NCBI RefSeq assembly: GCF_014652815.1 | Contig: NZ_BMZN01000004.1 | Location: 65,137-129,136, forward strand | Direction: 5' to 3' | Source: Alcaligenes pakistanensis | GTDB taxonomy: Bacteria; Pseudomonadota; Gammaproteobacteria; Burkholderiales; Burkholderiaceae_B | Length of the DNA stretch: 64,000 bases | Part shown: in pieces, positions 1 through 9,891 of the stretch | Position numbering within the stretch: position 1 is the first letter of the stretch | Layout: each line of letters begins with the position of its first letter | Notes under the pieces: model-generated | What the model saw: the letters and a program-made list of their open reading frames with translations, nothing else | The model's database searches: none | Told to the model about the DNA's origin: nothing | Translations under genes and position numbers: made by a program

Positions 1-32
1 TATCTTGCTACTCCACTCGAAGCAGCAAGATA
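1..32 (-). terminator. Possible hairpin after the MocR gene
   Basis: Inverted arms TATCTTGCT (1-9) and AGCAAGATA (24-32) form a 9-bp stem just beyond the stop codon of the minus-strand MocR gene. The window edge hides any T-run, so termination is only a guess. Confidence 0.35.
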
Positions 33-36
33 GTGA

Positions 37-1344
37 TTAATAGCGTTCTTGAAGCACTTGGGCCAAATCAGTTGAAAAGCGCTGTGCACCTTTGGCATCC
101 AGATTGGCAAAGCTGACACGTAAACCTTGAGCAGGGTTACTCACACCAAACACTTGCCCAGATCGCACCAGCCAGCCACGCGCGGCCAACCCGGCCAACA
201 CAGGTTCGGCTTCCCGATCCAGCGGAATCCACAAGTTGAAACCCTCTTCGCTATCCCAAAAAGGGATGCTTTGTTTTTTCAAGGCATGCATCAAATCAGT
301 GCGAGCCTGCACATAAGCCGCTTGCGCCACGCGGGTCTGCGCTTTGATATCCGTATCGGTCAGGCCATGCACGACCATTTGCTGCAAGAGATGGCTGACC
401 CATTGCGCGCCAGATGCCAAGCGCTGAGACAGGCGTTCGCCGGTTTGCAGATCAGAGGCCACCAAAGCCACACGCAAATCAGGTCCCAGGCCCTTGGATA
501 CGGAACGGATCAGGGCCCAGCGCAGATGATCGGCGGGAATCACATTGCGATAAGGGCTGCTGGCCAGCATCCAAAAGTGGTCATCAATCATTAACAGCAG
601 CTCGGGATACTGCTTGAGGATTTGTTCGATTTGCTTGGCCCGCGCCCGGCTCAAGGAGCAGCCCGTGGGGTTGTGCGCACGCGGTGTCAGAATCAAGGCG
701 CGCAGGCCATCTGCCAAGGCTTCTTCCAGAGAAGCGGGCACAATGCCTTCACTATCAACCGCGATACCCACTGGCTTATAGCCCAAGGTATTGACCGAGT
801 TAATGCTATTCAGATAGCCCGGATCTTCAATCCCGACCTTATCGCCCGCCAGCAGAAAGGCTTGCAACAGACGCTCGATTGCATCTACTGCGCCATAGCT
901 GACGTGATAATCGGTCTCCAGCGGTGTGTCTTTATGAAAAACCTGTTGGCACACGGCGCGCAGTTCGGGCACCAAGGGATCCGCGCCGTACAAGGCCTGG
1001 GTTTGGCCACGCACCCCAGCCGTCAATTGTGTGGGAGCCGGCAAATAAGCCAGTGCCGGATTACCACTGGCCAGATCCTGCAAGGCTGAACTGGCGCCAT
1101 GACCTTCACGCGCCAATTCACGAATAGCCTCGCGGATACGCGTGCCACGGCGGCCCTGGGCATCGGCCACCCCCGCTGACACCAAACGCTTATAAGCAAG
1201 GGCGACGGTGTTCCGGTTCAATCCCAGTGTTTGGGCTAATTCGCGCACCGGCGGCAATATCTGGCCCGGAGCAATACGCCCCAGCGCCACTTGTTGCCGG
1301 ATATCATCGAAAAGTTCCTTCGCATTGCTTCCCTGGATATTCAT
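37..1344 (-). CDS. MocR/GntR-family regulator with aminotransferase domain
   Basis: The 435-residue protein has a GntR-type winged helix at about residues 1-75 (motif VRELAQTLGLNRNTVALAYK) followed by a fold-type I aminotransferase domain. The presumed PLP lysine lies in the motif SVSKGLGPDLR near residue 285. This architecture defines MocR regulators, which bind PLP or a PLP adduct and usually act on a neighbouring gene. It diverges from the yggS-type gene across a 77-bp gap that must carry both promoters. MocR proteins of the PdxR type control vitamin B6 genes, so a link to PLP homeostasis is plausible but inferred. The ligand cannot be read from the sequence. Confidence 0.85.
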   Translation of the reverse strand: MNIQGSNAKELFDDIRQQVALGRIAPGQILPPVRELAQTLGLNRNTVALAYKRLVSAGVADAQGRRGTRIREAIRELAREGHGASSALQDLASGNPALAYLPAPTQLTAGVRGQTQALYGADPLVPELRAVCQQVFHKDTPLETDYHVSYGAVDAIERLLQAFLLAGDKVGIEDPGYLNSINSVNTLGYKPVGIAVDSEGIVPASLEEALADGLRALILTPRAHNPTGCSLSRARAKQIEQILKQYPELLLMIDDHFWMLASSPYRNVIPADHLRWALIRSVSKGLGPDLRVALVASDLQTGERLSQRLASGAQWVSHLLQQMVVHGLTDTDIKAQTRVAQAAYVQARTDLMHALKKQSIPFWDSEEGFNLWIPLDREAEPVLAGLAARGWLVRSGQVFGVSNPAQGLRVSFANLDAKGAQRFSTDLAQVLQERY

Positions 1345-1421
1345 TTTGACCTATGACATAATAGTTTGTGCGCGACCCGCAGGGTCGAGTTTATCTTTTT
1401 TTTCTTCCTTATTGGTGCGCC

Positions 1422-2225
1422 ATGTCCGAATCCGCCCCTGATGTACTTCACGCCGAGCATTATCCCACCTCCACCAGTGTAGAGGCATTTCGGGAACGCA
1501 TTGCCCTGGTACAACAAAGAATTGACACTGCTTGTCTGCGCTACGGACGGGCTGCTGGCGATGTGCGTCTGTTAACGGTCAGTAAAACCTTCGGGATTGA
1601 CCGTATTCGTCTGGCATATCAAGCCGGTTGCCGCTTGCTGGGCGAGAACAAGGTTCAAGAGGCAGAAGGCAAATACGAGGCGCTGCGCGAAGAACTACCC
1701 GATTTGGAATGGGCTGTTATTGGACACTTGCAAAGCAATAAAGCCAAGTCTGTTGCGCGCTTTGCGTCTGAATTCCACGCCTTGGACAAGCTCAAGACCG
1801 CCGAAGCACTGGACCGCCGTCTGCAAATCGAAGGCCGTAGCCTGGATGTATTCGTACAGGTGAACACCTCGGGCGAGGAAAGCAAATTTGGGTTGCCGCC
1901 CGACGAAGTTCACGCTTTTGTGCGCGAATTACCACAGTTTTCTGCGCTACGTGTGAAGGGTCTGATGACCTTGGCCCTGATGGACGCGGACCCGGAACGG
2001 GTACGCCCTTGCTTTGTTCTACTGCGTAATTTGCGCGATCAACTGCGCAACGACATCCCCCACGCTGAAAACATCCGTGAATTGTCCATGGGTATGTCCG
2101 GCGACTATGAAGTCGCTATCTCCGAAGGCTCCACGATTGTGCGCGTTGGACAGGCCATTTTTGGTGCACGCGCCACGCCCAACAACTTTTACTGGCCCGT
2201 CTCTGATACGGCAACAACATCATGA
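1422..2225 (+). CDS. yggS: YggS/PROSC-family PLP homeostasis protein
   Basis: This 267-residue protein is a single-domain alanine-racemase-like TIM barrel. The likely PLP lysine lies in LLTVSKT, and other family motifs are GENKVQEAEGK, WAVIGHLQSNKAK and SMGMSGDYEVAI near the C terminus. The family binds PLP without known catalysis and buffers cytoplasmic PLP. An upstream in-frame ATG at 1368 would add 18 hydrophobic residues not typical of the family, so I chose 1422. The next small gene overlaps its stop by 4 bases, so the two are probably co-translated. The MocR regulator lies divergently upstream. Confidence 0.9.
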   Translation: MSESAPDVLHAEHYPTSTSVEAFRERIALVQQRIDTACLRYGRAAGDVRLLTVSKTFGIDRIRLAYQAGCRLLGENKVQEAEGKYEALREELPDLEWAVIGHLQSNKAKSVARFASEFHALDKLKTAEALDRRLQIEGRSLDVFVQVNTSGEESKFGLPPDEVHAFVRELPQFSALRVKGLMTLALMDADPERVRPCFVLLRNLRDQLRNDIPHAENIRELSMGMSGDYEVAISEGSTIVRVGQAIFGARATPNNFYWPVSDTATTS

Positions 2226-2491
2226 ATCCATTACGCCTGATCATCCGCCAAAACGGCAAAGAAGTCGGACACTTTGAATCCAGCCCCTGCTGCCCGCCCG
2301 AACAACTTGTGGTCGTCGCCCGGCATTTGATGACCTTGCCCGACACTGAGCTGGAACTGCAACAAGCCAAAGGCGAACACCGCATTCTGGATAGCGGCCC
2401 TCATGGCCTGCGTGTCCTCAGTGCACAAGTTCTGTACGAAACCGTAGATTTGCATGCCTGGTTGCAACAAGGCAGCAAAGTTATTGCCTGA
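2222..2491 (+). CDS. Conserved hypothetical protein, 89 aa
   Basis: The start codon overlaps the yggS stop (ATGA), which indicates translational coupling. The small soluble protein has no signal peptide or membrane segment. It contains an early Cys-Cys pair (SSPCCPPEQ, residues 20-28) and no motif I recognise. Because it sits directly behind yggS it may share that gene's physiological context, but I assign no function. An antisense small ORF overlaps its last 11 bases. Confidence 0.6.
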   Translation: MNPLRLIIRQNGKEVGHFESSPCCPPEQLVVVARHLMTLPDTELELQQAKGEHRILDSGPHGLRVLSAQVLYETVDLHAWLQQGSKVIA

Positions 2492-2588
2492 GCCTAGCCC
2501 ATGACTGGGCCAGCTCTTGATCACTAAGCTTGCCCGTCCTGTAGCGCCTGATCGCCTTGAGCATGAATTGCTCATCGTACTGCTTCAT
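2481..2588 (-). pseudogene. Possible transposase N-terminal remnant, 35 aa
   Basis: A short minus-strand ORF reads MKQYDEQFMLKAIRRYRTGK followed by LSDQELAQSWARLRQ and a TAA stop. The start resembles the N-terminal helix-turn-helix of IS3-type OrfA transposases (pattern MKxYDExFKLxxVxxY). The rest of an element is absent. It may be an IS scar or a chance ORF. The strong nicT terminator lies just upstream, so it is probably not well transcribed. Confidence 0.3.
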
Positions 2589-2632
2589 AAAAAACACCCC
2601 AAAGGTTGGATCCGTATCCAACTTTTGGGGTG
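2589..2632 (-). terminator. Rho-independent terminator of the nicT-like gene
   Basis: A long stem pairs CACCCCAAA-GTTGGA (from 2595) with TCCAAC-TTTTGGGGTG (to 2632). On the minus strand it is followed by six T residues (2589-2594). It ends the nicT-like transcription unit and may also stop read-through from the plus strand. Confidence 0.85.
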
Positions 2633-2686
2633 CAATTCAAACAGCCAGGTATGTTGCTACGTCAAATACCTGGAACTGCAGAGTGC

Positions 2687-4003
2687 TTAACGGTTGACCT
2701 GTTTGGCAGGCAAAGCGTAGGCCAACAAGCAACTTACCATCAAACTACCGGCAAACAACCACAAGGCGGCACTGCCCGAGCCTGTCAGGTCGGTGACCCA
2801 ACCGATCAGGGAGTTACTGACCAGACCGGCAATATTGGCCAGCGAGCATGCCAAGGCAAAACCTGTCGCCGCTGCCGTGCCCTTCAGGAAGGTCGCTGGC
2901 AAGCTAAAGAACACAGGCACTGCACCCATAATCACTGCCGAAGCCACCGTGAAGGCCAAAACCGTCAACCAGGCATCGTGAGCTACAAAGGTACTGGCAG
3001 CCAAGGCAATCGCACCGATAGTCAGCGGCACAATCAAGTGCCAGCGACGTTCACGACGACGGTCAGAACTGGCACCAATCATCAACATACCGACCACACC
3101 GGCCAAGGACGGAATCGCCGTCATCAAACCAATCTGGAACGGGTCCTGCACACCCGCAGCGCGGATAAAGGACGGCATCCAGAAACTGATGGAGTAGGTT
3201 CCCAGTAGAATCGAGAAGTCGATCCCGCCCAACATCCACACTTTCAGATTGAAGAAACCATCTTTAAAGCTGTGCTTGACGCCTTTACCTTCGGCATCGT
3301 CAGCGGCCAAGTCAGCTGCTAAACGAGACTTTTCTTCCGTGCTTAGCCAAGGGGCAGACTGATAATTATTCGGTAAGGCCCAAAATGTCAGGATACCCAA
3401 CAGCACACTAGGAATGGCCTCCAAAAGGAACAACCACTGCCAGCCGCGCCAGCCATTCATGTGGTCAAAGTGACCGATAATCCAGCCGGACAAGGGGCCA
3501 CCAATTACGCTGGACAGGGGCAAACCAATCATGAACAAAGCAATGATCTTGCCGCGTCGGTACGTGGGGAACCACAAGGTCAGGTAAAAGAGCACGCCAG
3601 GCAAGAAACCGGCTTCTGCTGCACCCAGCACAAAACGCAGAATGTAGAACTGCGTGGGTGTAGTCACAAACATGGTCAGGCCAGACAACAAGCCCCAGGT
3701 AATCATGATGCGGGCAATCCACAGCTTGGCGCCCACACGTTCCAGAATCAGGTTGCTGGGTACTTCAAACAGGATGTAGCCCAGAAAAAACAGACCGGCA
3801 CCCAGACCATAAGCCGTCTCGCTCCATTGCAGATGATCCAGCATCTGCAGTTTGGCAAAGCCGACGTTAATTCGGTCCAGGTAAGCAGCCAAATAACAAA
3901 AGCACAGAAAGGGGATCAGACGCCAGACGATCTTCTTATAGAGATCTCCGTTACCGTCCCGGTCTGCAGGCACAGCCGTGGGACTTTGGATGGATGAATG
4001 CAC
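2687..4003 (-). CDS. nicT: MFS transporter, ACS family, nicotinate-type
   Basis: This 438-residue protein has about 12 hydrophobic segments and the anion:cation symporter signature of the major facilitator superfamily (YLDRINVGFAK in TM1-2, GAAEAGFLPGVLFYLTLWFP in TM4-5). ACS members import organic anions. It lies 269 bp downstream of nicC on the same strand, as a nicotinate or 6-hydroxynicotinate importer would, so the nicT name rests on context. An AAGG motif stands six bases before the ATG. A 13-bp palindrome, GACCTGGCAGGTC, sits at 4165-4177 in the gap. Other aromatic acids are possible substrates. Confidence 0.75.
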   Translation of the reverse strand: MHSSIQSPTAVPADRDGNGDLYKKIVWRLIPFLCFCYLAAYLDRINVGFAKLQMLDHLQWSETAYGLGAGLFFLGYILFEVPSNLILERVGAKLWIARIMITWGLLSGLTMFVTTPTQFYILRFVLGAAEAGFLPGVLFYLTLWFPTYRRGKIIALFMIGLPLSSVIGGPLSGWIIGHFDHMNGWRGWQWLFLLEAIPSVLLGILTFWALPNNYQSAPWLSTEEKSRLAADLAADDAEGKGVKHSFKDGFFNLKVWMLGGIDFSILLGTYSISFWMPSFIRAAGVQDPFQIGLMTAIPSLAGVVGMLMIGASSDRRRERRWHLIVPLTIGAIALAASTFVAHDAWLTVLAFTVASAVIMGAVPVFFSLPATFLKGTAAATGFALACSLANIAGLVSNSLIGWVTDLTGSGSAALWLFAGSLMVSCLLAYALPAKQVNR

Positions 4004-4272
4004 CTTGTATATCTCCAGATAATTATTGGTATGCCTGGTGAACCAGAAAACTGCCTAAAAACAGCACCTGACAGAACACAGCAGGGCCCGGAACGTGTCC
4101 GCATTCCCCCCAGTGGGTCGCAGACCGTTTACAGATTAAGAGTGATGGATCAACGGAGACTCCCGACCTGGCAGGTCTCTTTATAGAGAGAGGCCCTGCA
4201 CAGAACCGGAATCCGAACTGATGGGCGCTGTGCTGAATCCGGATCGCTCCCGGAATCAGCACGGTACGCACT

Positions 4273-5514
<1,242 letters not shown>

Positions 5515-5664
5515 TTATACCTACCTTAAGTTAATTTATATAGGTCTTTAAAGCGTAGAAAATCAGTTTTTATTCAATTAATATCAAATACTTATATTTT
5601 AAAATCAAAACAAAACCAAGCCTTGATAATCTAGACATCAAATTTATTTAATTTTCAAATTTAA

Positions 5665-5678
5665 CAGTGTGTAGACTC
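5665..5678. promoter_or_regulatory. Candidate NicR operator 2
   Basis: CAGTGTGTAGACTC matches the reverse complement of operator 1 at 11 of 14 positions. It lies about 150 bp upstream of the nicR start, in the AT-rich intergenic region, and may serve autoregulation. Confidence 0.45.
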
Positions 5679-5686
5679 ATTTATTG

Positions 5687-5700
5687 CGGTGCACACCCTA
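5687..5700. promoter_or_regulatory. Candidate NicR operator 3
   Basis: CGGTGCACACCCTA matches operator 1 at 10 of 14 positions and contains the core palindrome GGTGCACACC. It lies nine bases after operator 2, so the two could bind a pair of dimers. Apart from the three sites, the 414-bp nicC-nicR gap is AT-rich and holds no gene. Confidence 0.35.
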
Positions 5701-5826
5701 AAAGACCAGATACTTTAAATAAGAAATAACTGATCTGGATCAGGCATGCAGCATCCCTCGCACAGGTATACTCGCAGGGTTATTTCCGCATCTGGCCTGC
5801 CCATTCCACAACAAGACAGAAAGACT

Positions 5827-6306
5827 ATGCAGCCTACCTCCCCCGTTTCTGAGCCTCAAACCTTGTCCTACGATGTCACCGAACAAATCGGCCACCTACT
5901 GCGCAAGGCAGGTCAGCGGCATACGGCTATCTTTCAACATTACGTGGGTGACAACCAGCTAACCGCCATTCAATTCGTGACGCTATGCGCCTTGCGCGAC
6001 CACGGCCCCAGCTCCCAAACAGAACTGGTGGAAGCCACGGCGGTAGACCAGGCCACCATAAGGGGCATTATTCAGCGCCTGAAATCGCGCGATTTGATCG
6101 AGCTGGCCCCGGATAAGGACGACCGTCGTAAGGTTATTGTGGAACTGACTCAGGAAGGGTTGGACCTGCTGGATCGCGTCATTCCCCGTGCCCATACCAT
6201 CAGCGAGCTGACCATGGGCAATCTGAACCCCGCTGAACGCGTGGCCATCGTCTATTTATTGCGCAAAATGATAGACAGCACGCTGGAAATGTCCGACAAA
6301 GAATAA
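5827..6306 (+). CDS. nicR: MarR-family repressor, NicR/BpsR type
   Basis: This 159-residue protein is a MarR winged-helix regulator. The recognition region is SQTELVEATAVDQATIRGIIQ and the wing is DKDDRRKVIVELT. In Pseudomonas (NicR) and Bordetella (BpsR) such proteins repress nicotinate degradation genes and are released by 6-hydroxynicotinate. The divergent arrangement with nicC supports the same role here. An upstream ATG at 5746 would add 27 residues unlike the family; I prefer 5827. No other nicotinate genes (nicA, nicB, nicX, nicD, nicE, nicF) occur in the window. Confidence 0.8.
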   Translation: MQPTSPVSEPQTLSYDVTEQIGHLLRKAGQRHTAIFQHYVGDNQLTAIQFVTLCALRDHGPSSQTELVEATAVDQATIRGIIQRLKSRDLIELAPDKDDRRKVIVELTQEGLDLLDRVIPRAHTISELTMGNLNPAERVAIVYLLRKMIDSTLEMSDKE

Positions 6307-6348
6307 GGCCAAGCATCACTTTAAGAGACTATGTTTTATTCGGCCTTT

Positions 6349-6371
6349 AAGATATATTTAAAATACATCTT
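6349..6371. promoter_or_regulatory. NsrR-like operator upstream of nnrS
   Basis: The 23-bp site has half-sites AAGATATATTT and AAATACATCTT around a single central A. The arms are complementary except at one position. This fits the known NsrR consensus (AAGATGyATTT and its complement). It ends 14 bp before the nnrS start codon, so binding would block transcription or its start. Confidence 0.8.
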
Positions 6372-6385
6372 ATAACTGATCTGCC

Positions 6386-7549
6386 ATGAATCCTTTGACT
6401 GCCTCCCCTGCCTCTACCCGCCCAGAATGGCGCGCATTCCTGGAACTGGGGTTTCGTCCCCTTTATCTTTTAGCCACGCTTTGGGGCGCGGCCAGTATTG
6501 CGCTCTGGCTCTATACTCCCGGCTGGCTGGCCAATACGGCCATCCCTTCCTTGTACTGGCATGCCCATGAAATGCTCTGGGCCTTTATCGGCACCATTGC
6601 CGTGGGGTTTTTACTAACCGCCAGTGCGACCTGGACCGGGCAGCCCACTTTGCGCGGCCCCTCTTTAGGGGCTTTGTGTTTGATCTGGATTCTAGCCAGA
6701 TTCAGCTTTCTGCTTCCTAATGGCCTGATGGCAGCGCTGCTGCTGGACGCCCTGTTTTTCTTTATTGCCGCAGCCGAACTGGCTCGCGTTATCCTGATCG
6801 CCCGCAACAAGCGCAATTACGGCATTCCGGTCGCACTGCTGGCTTTGGGCCTTAGCCACAGCCTGTTCATGTACAGCCTGATGCAGGGCCAAGATCCCAT
6901 GCCCTATTTCTATAGCGGCTTCTGGACCATGGGGCTGATCACCTTGCTGATTGCTCGCCGCATCATCCCTTTCTTTGCCATGCGTGCCTTGCCCAGCCTG
7001 AGCCTGCCCGCACAAACACGCAGCGGTCATTGGCAAATGGGGCTCAGTGCCATTGCCATTGTTCTCTCACTGACACCTTGGCGTCTGCCCTTGGCAATCA
7101 TCCTGGCCGCCTTGGGCTTGATCGCCTGCTTCCAATGGATTCGTTGGCAGCCCTGGGCCAGCCGCAAGACCCCGCTTTTGTGGATTCTGTATCTGGGCTA
7201 TGCCGGTCTGGCCATCGGCCTCCTCAGTGCCGCCGCCTATGAGGCTGGCTGGATTCTGCGCGCAGCCTGGCCGGTACACATTGTGGGCTTGGCCGGCTTT
7301 AGCATCATGATTATCGGCATGCTGACACGTACTGCCTTGGGCCATTTGGGACGCCCCTTGCGCGCCACGCCCAAAGTGGTGTTGGGCTATGTGCTTTTGA
7401 TCGCCGCCTGTGTATTGCGCTTGCTGGCTTTGATTCCCAGCAGCTGGAGTCTGCCACTGCTGCATATCGCGGGCTTGTGCTGGATTCTGGCCATGCTTAA
7501 TTACCTGCATCAGTTTGCCCCCATGCTCATTCGCCCCAGAATGAACTGA
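6386..7549 (+). CDS. nnrS: NnrS family membrane protein
   Basis: This 387-residue polytopic protein has about 12 hydrophobic segments and motifs typical of NnrS: FRPLYLLATLWGA near the N terminus, WHAHEMLWAFIGTIAVGFLL, a conserved RRIIPFFAMRAL loop and MIIGMLTRTALGHLGRPL. NnrS is a heme- and copper-containing membrane protein induced by nitric oxide and linked to relief of nitrosative stress. The NsrR-like operator just upstream gives direct evidence for NO-responsive control. It stands alone, without hmp, nor or nir genes nearby. Confidence 0.9.
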   Translation: MNPLTASPASTRPEWRAFLELGFRPLYLLATLWGAASIALWLYTPGWLANTAIPSLYWHAHEMLWAFIGTIAVGFLLTASATWTGQPTLRGPSLGALCLIWILARFSFLLPNGLMAALLLDALFFFIAAAELARVILIARNKRNYGIPVALLALGLSHSLFMYSLMQGQDPMPYFYSGFWTMGLITLLIARRIIPFFAMRALPSLSLPAQTRSGHWQMGLSAIAIVLSLTPWRLPLAIILAALGLIACFQWIRWQPWASRKTPLLWILYLGYAGLAIGLLSAAAYEAGWILRAAWPVHIVGLAGFSIMIIGMLTRTALGHLGRPLRATPKVVLGYVLLIAACVLRLLALIPSSWSLPLLHIAGLCWILAMLNYLHQFAPMLIRPRMN

Positions 7550-7714
7550 TCGCAGCATCGGCGCCACACTTTAAATACAAAGTCCCTGGTGCCGTTTATC
7601 TTTATTTTCTGCCTGACAGTGCCTGCTTATACTAAGCAGGCACGTTGGTGACACCCCCAGTCGCCAACGCGGGACGGATCGTTCTGATCCTTATTAATCC
7701 GCACACACTCCCCC

Positions 7715-9643
7715 ATGCCTGCTGCCCTTTTGGCCTGCGCCACCCTGAAACGCATTCTGTTTATCGGACTGTGCACCCTGCTTTTGCCGCTTCCGGCGCT
7801 AGCCGCAACCGATCCCTGCCAGGGCAGCCGAGATCTGGTCGTCGTCGGCCATATGGATGACGACTTATTGTTTATGAATCCGGACTTGCTCAGCGCTATT
7901 CAGGCCGGGTCCTGCATGCAAGTCCTGTACCTGACCGCCAGCGAGCGCAAAGGGGGGCTGGAGTATATGTATAGCCGCGAGCGCGGCGTCCGTGCGGCCT
8001 ATGCCTATATGGCTGGGCTGGCCAATGAGTGGCAGCAGGCTCGTCTGATGGTGGGCAGCGCTTCTATCGCCCAATTTACGCTACGCGCCAGGTCGGGTAT
8101 TCAGCTTAGCCACTTGCGTTTGCAAGATCCGTGGCTAGGTCCAGGTTGGGGCAGCTTGACTCCTTTGAGTCGCGCCGAGTCCGTTCCCGGCCAAGTGGTC
8201 CAAACCTTGGACAGTCCCCAGCAAAGTCTGAACCGGGAACAATTGGTTCAGACCTTGGCTGCCTTGATACGGCTTTATCGCCCCACCAGCATTCGCTACC
8301 TGGACGACACCAATCCAACTCCCTACACCCAGTTGTGCTGGCGTTGCACCGGGCATGGGCACCCGGACCATATCGCCAGTGCCCGTCTGGTTCGGGAAGC
8401 CATGCTGGCTGCTCCTGGCAATTACGCACAAATTGGCTATGTGGATTATCCGATTCAAGAACAGTCCCGCAATTTGACCTTAAGTGAGATTCACAGCAAA
8501 ACCGAGATTTTCCGGCGCTATGCCTGGCACGATCAACATGCTTGCAAAGGCCCCGCTATTTGCCAGGAACCTGCCGGCCCGGCCGCTGCCTGGGTGCAAC
8601 GCAGCTACTACACCAGCCGCGCGGACTATCCGGCCAGCCTCTTGAGCGATAGCACTGGCAGACTCAGTTTTTTTGCCTCCGGTGAACAAAACGACGCCAT
8701 CAACCAGTGGGACGTAGACGAACAGCGCTGGACCACATTAGGCGGCCGCACAGCCGATGCCCTGAGCGCCTTTCAATACCCCGATGGCAGCCCCGGCCTT
8801 TTTGCCCGTGATGCCACTGGCCAGGTCTGGGTCAGCCGATCACCCGACGAAGACGAATGGCTGGCCTGGCAAAAAGTACCCGGCACCCGTGTTTTGCACA
8901 CCCCACTGGTGAGCCGTCATGCCAGCCAGGCAATTGCCATGGGAACGGATGGTCACTTTTATTGGAGTGCCGCCCGTCAGCCCGATTACGGCTGGAGCCC
9001 GTGGCAGGCTTTGCCCACACTGGCGCAGGCGGCCTATCCCGCTACGCTCAGCGTAGACACTCAAGGACGCGCCCATGTGTTTGCCAGCAATCAAGGGGGG
9101 CAACTGTTCCAGACGTATCAGCAAGCCAACTCGCAATGGCAACCCTGGCAAGCTGTGCCCAGCCCTCTCATCAGTGGAGGACTGGCTTCTATCGTGAATG
9201 CGCAAGGCGGCATTGAGTTGTATATGCGTGACCGCCAAAGCCAGCATCTGCTGCGTCTGGCACAAAACCCTGGCAATCAGCATTGGTCCCGCCCCCAGGA
9301 TCTGGGCCTAAGTTATGTGGGCATTCCCGCACTTAGCCTGGGCGAACAAGAACAAGTCGTCGTCGCCATTCAGAAAGGCCCAGGCGGGGCCATTGTTCTA
9401 GTCGATAAAGATCAAATTTACGAAGTAGAAAAGCAATCTGCATCTCAGCCTGCCCTTTATAAGCTGGGTGGGACGCTGTATCTGGCTAATCGCCCTATCG
9501 GCCCCAAACAGCACTATCGACTGCTGGAGCGTCGCCACGGCAAGTGGGTACAAGTGGCTCTTACCCAAGCGCCTCCGCCGGGAGGAGGACAGTCTTTTAG
9601 CGAGGCGCCCGCCTTCATTACCCAACCCTTTGTGCAACCTTGA
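7715..9643 (+). CDS. Secreted PIG-L deacetylase with beta-propeller-like C terminus
   Basis: This 642-residue protein begins with a Sec signal peptide (hydrophobic core at about residues 12-28, ending ALAA). Residues 40-270 form a PIG-L/LmbE deacetylase domain. The zinc-binding motif is HMDDD, a variant of the usual H-P-D-D-E, and the second motif is GHGHPDH. From about residue 310 repeated blades follow (for example SWWxxWQ-like motifs in LAWQKVPGT, WSPWQALPT, WQPWQAVPS), as in PLL/fucolectin-like beta-propellers. The family removes N-acetyl groups from sugars. The propeller probably binds glycan. The natural substrate is unknown and the gene stands alone. Confidence 0.75.
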   Translation: MPAALLACATLKRILFIGLCTLLLPLPALAATDPCQGSRDLVVVGHMDDDLLFMNPDLLSAIQAGSCMQVLYLTASERKGGLEYMYSRERGVRAAYAYMAGLANEWQQARLMVGSASIAQFTLRARSGIQLSHLRLQDPWLGPGWGSLTPLSRAESVPGQVVQTLDSPQQSLNREQLVQTLAALIRLYRPTSIRYLDDTNPTPYTQLCWRCTGHGHPDHIASARLVREAMLAAPGNYAQIGYVDYPIQEQSRNLTLSEIHSKTEIFRRYAWHDQHACKGPAICQEPAGPAAAWVQRSYYTSRADYPASLLSDSTGRLSFFASGEQNDAINQWDVDEQRWTTLGGRTADALSAFQYPDGSPGLFARDATGQVWVSRSPDEDEWLAWQKVPGTRVLHTPLVSRHASQAIAMGTDGHFYWSAARQPDYGWSPWQALPTLAQAAYPATLSVDTQGRAHVFASNQGGQLFQTYQQANSQWQPWQAVPSPLISGGLASIVNAQGGIELYMRDRQSQHLLRLAQNPGNQHWSRPQDLGLSYVGIPALSLGEQEQVVVAIQKGPGGAIVLVDKDQIYEVEKQSASQPALYKLGGTLYLANRPIGPKQHYRLLERRHGKWVQVALTQAPPPGGGQSFSEAPAFITQPFVQP

Positions 9644-9891
9644 TGCCCCATACCTCCTTTTAAACGTAACAAAGTACAGGGGTGCTACCTAGCTGCCAGA
9701 GTCTCGCCCAGGCCAAAAAGCGAATCCAGTTCGTGATCCCGCCTCTTACTCTGTCTCAAGAATTCCGACCCTGTCCGTATTATCTTGTTGCAATAGCGTG
9801 CGCTTGCCTTCTCAGCTCCAGTACAATCGCCCGCTAACGGCTTCCGGCTTATCGGTGCCTTACTCTTTTATTTAGCGAGTCTTCAGAGATC

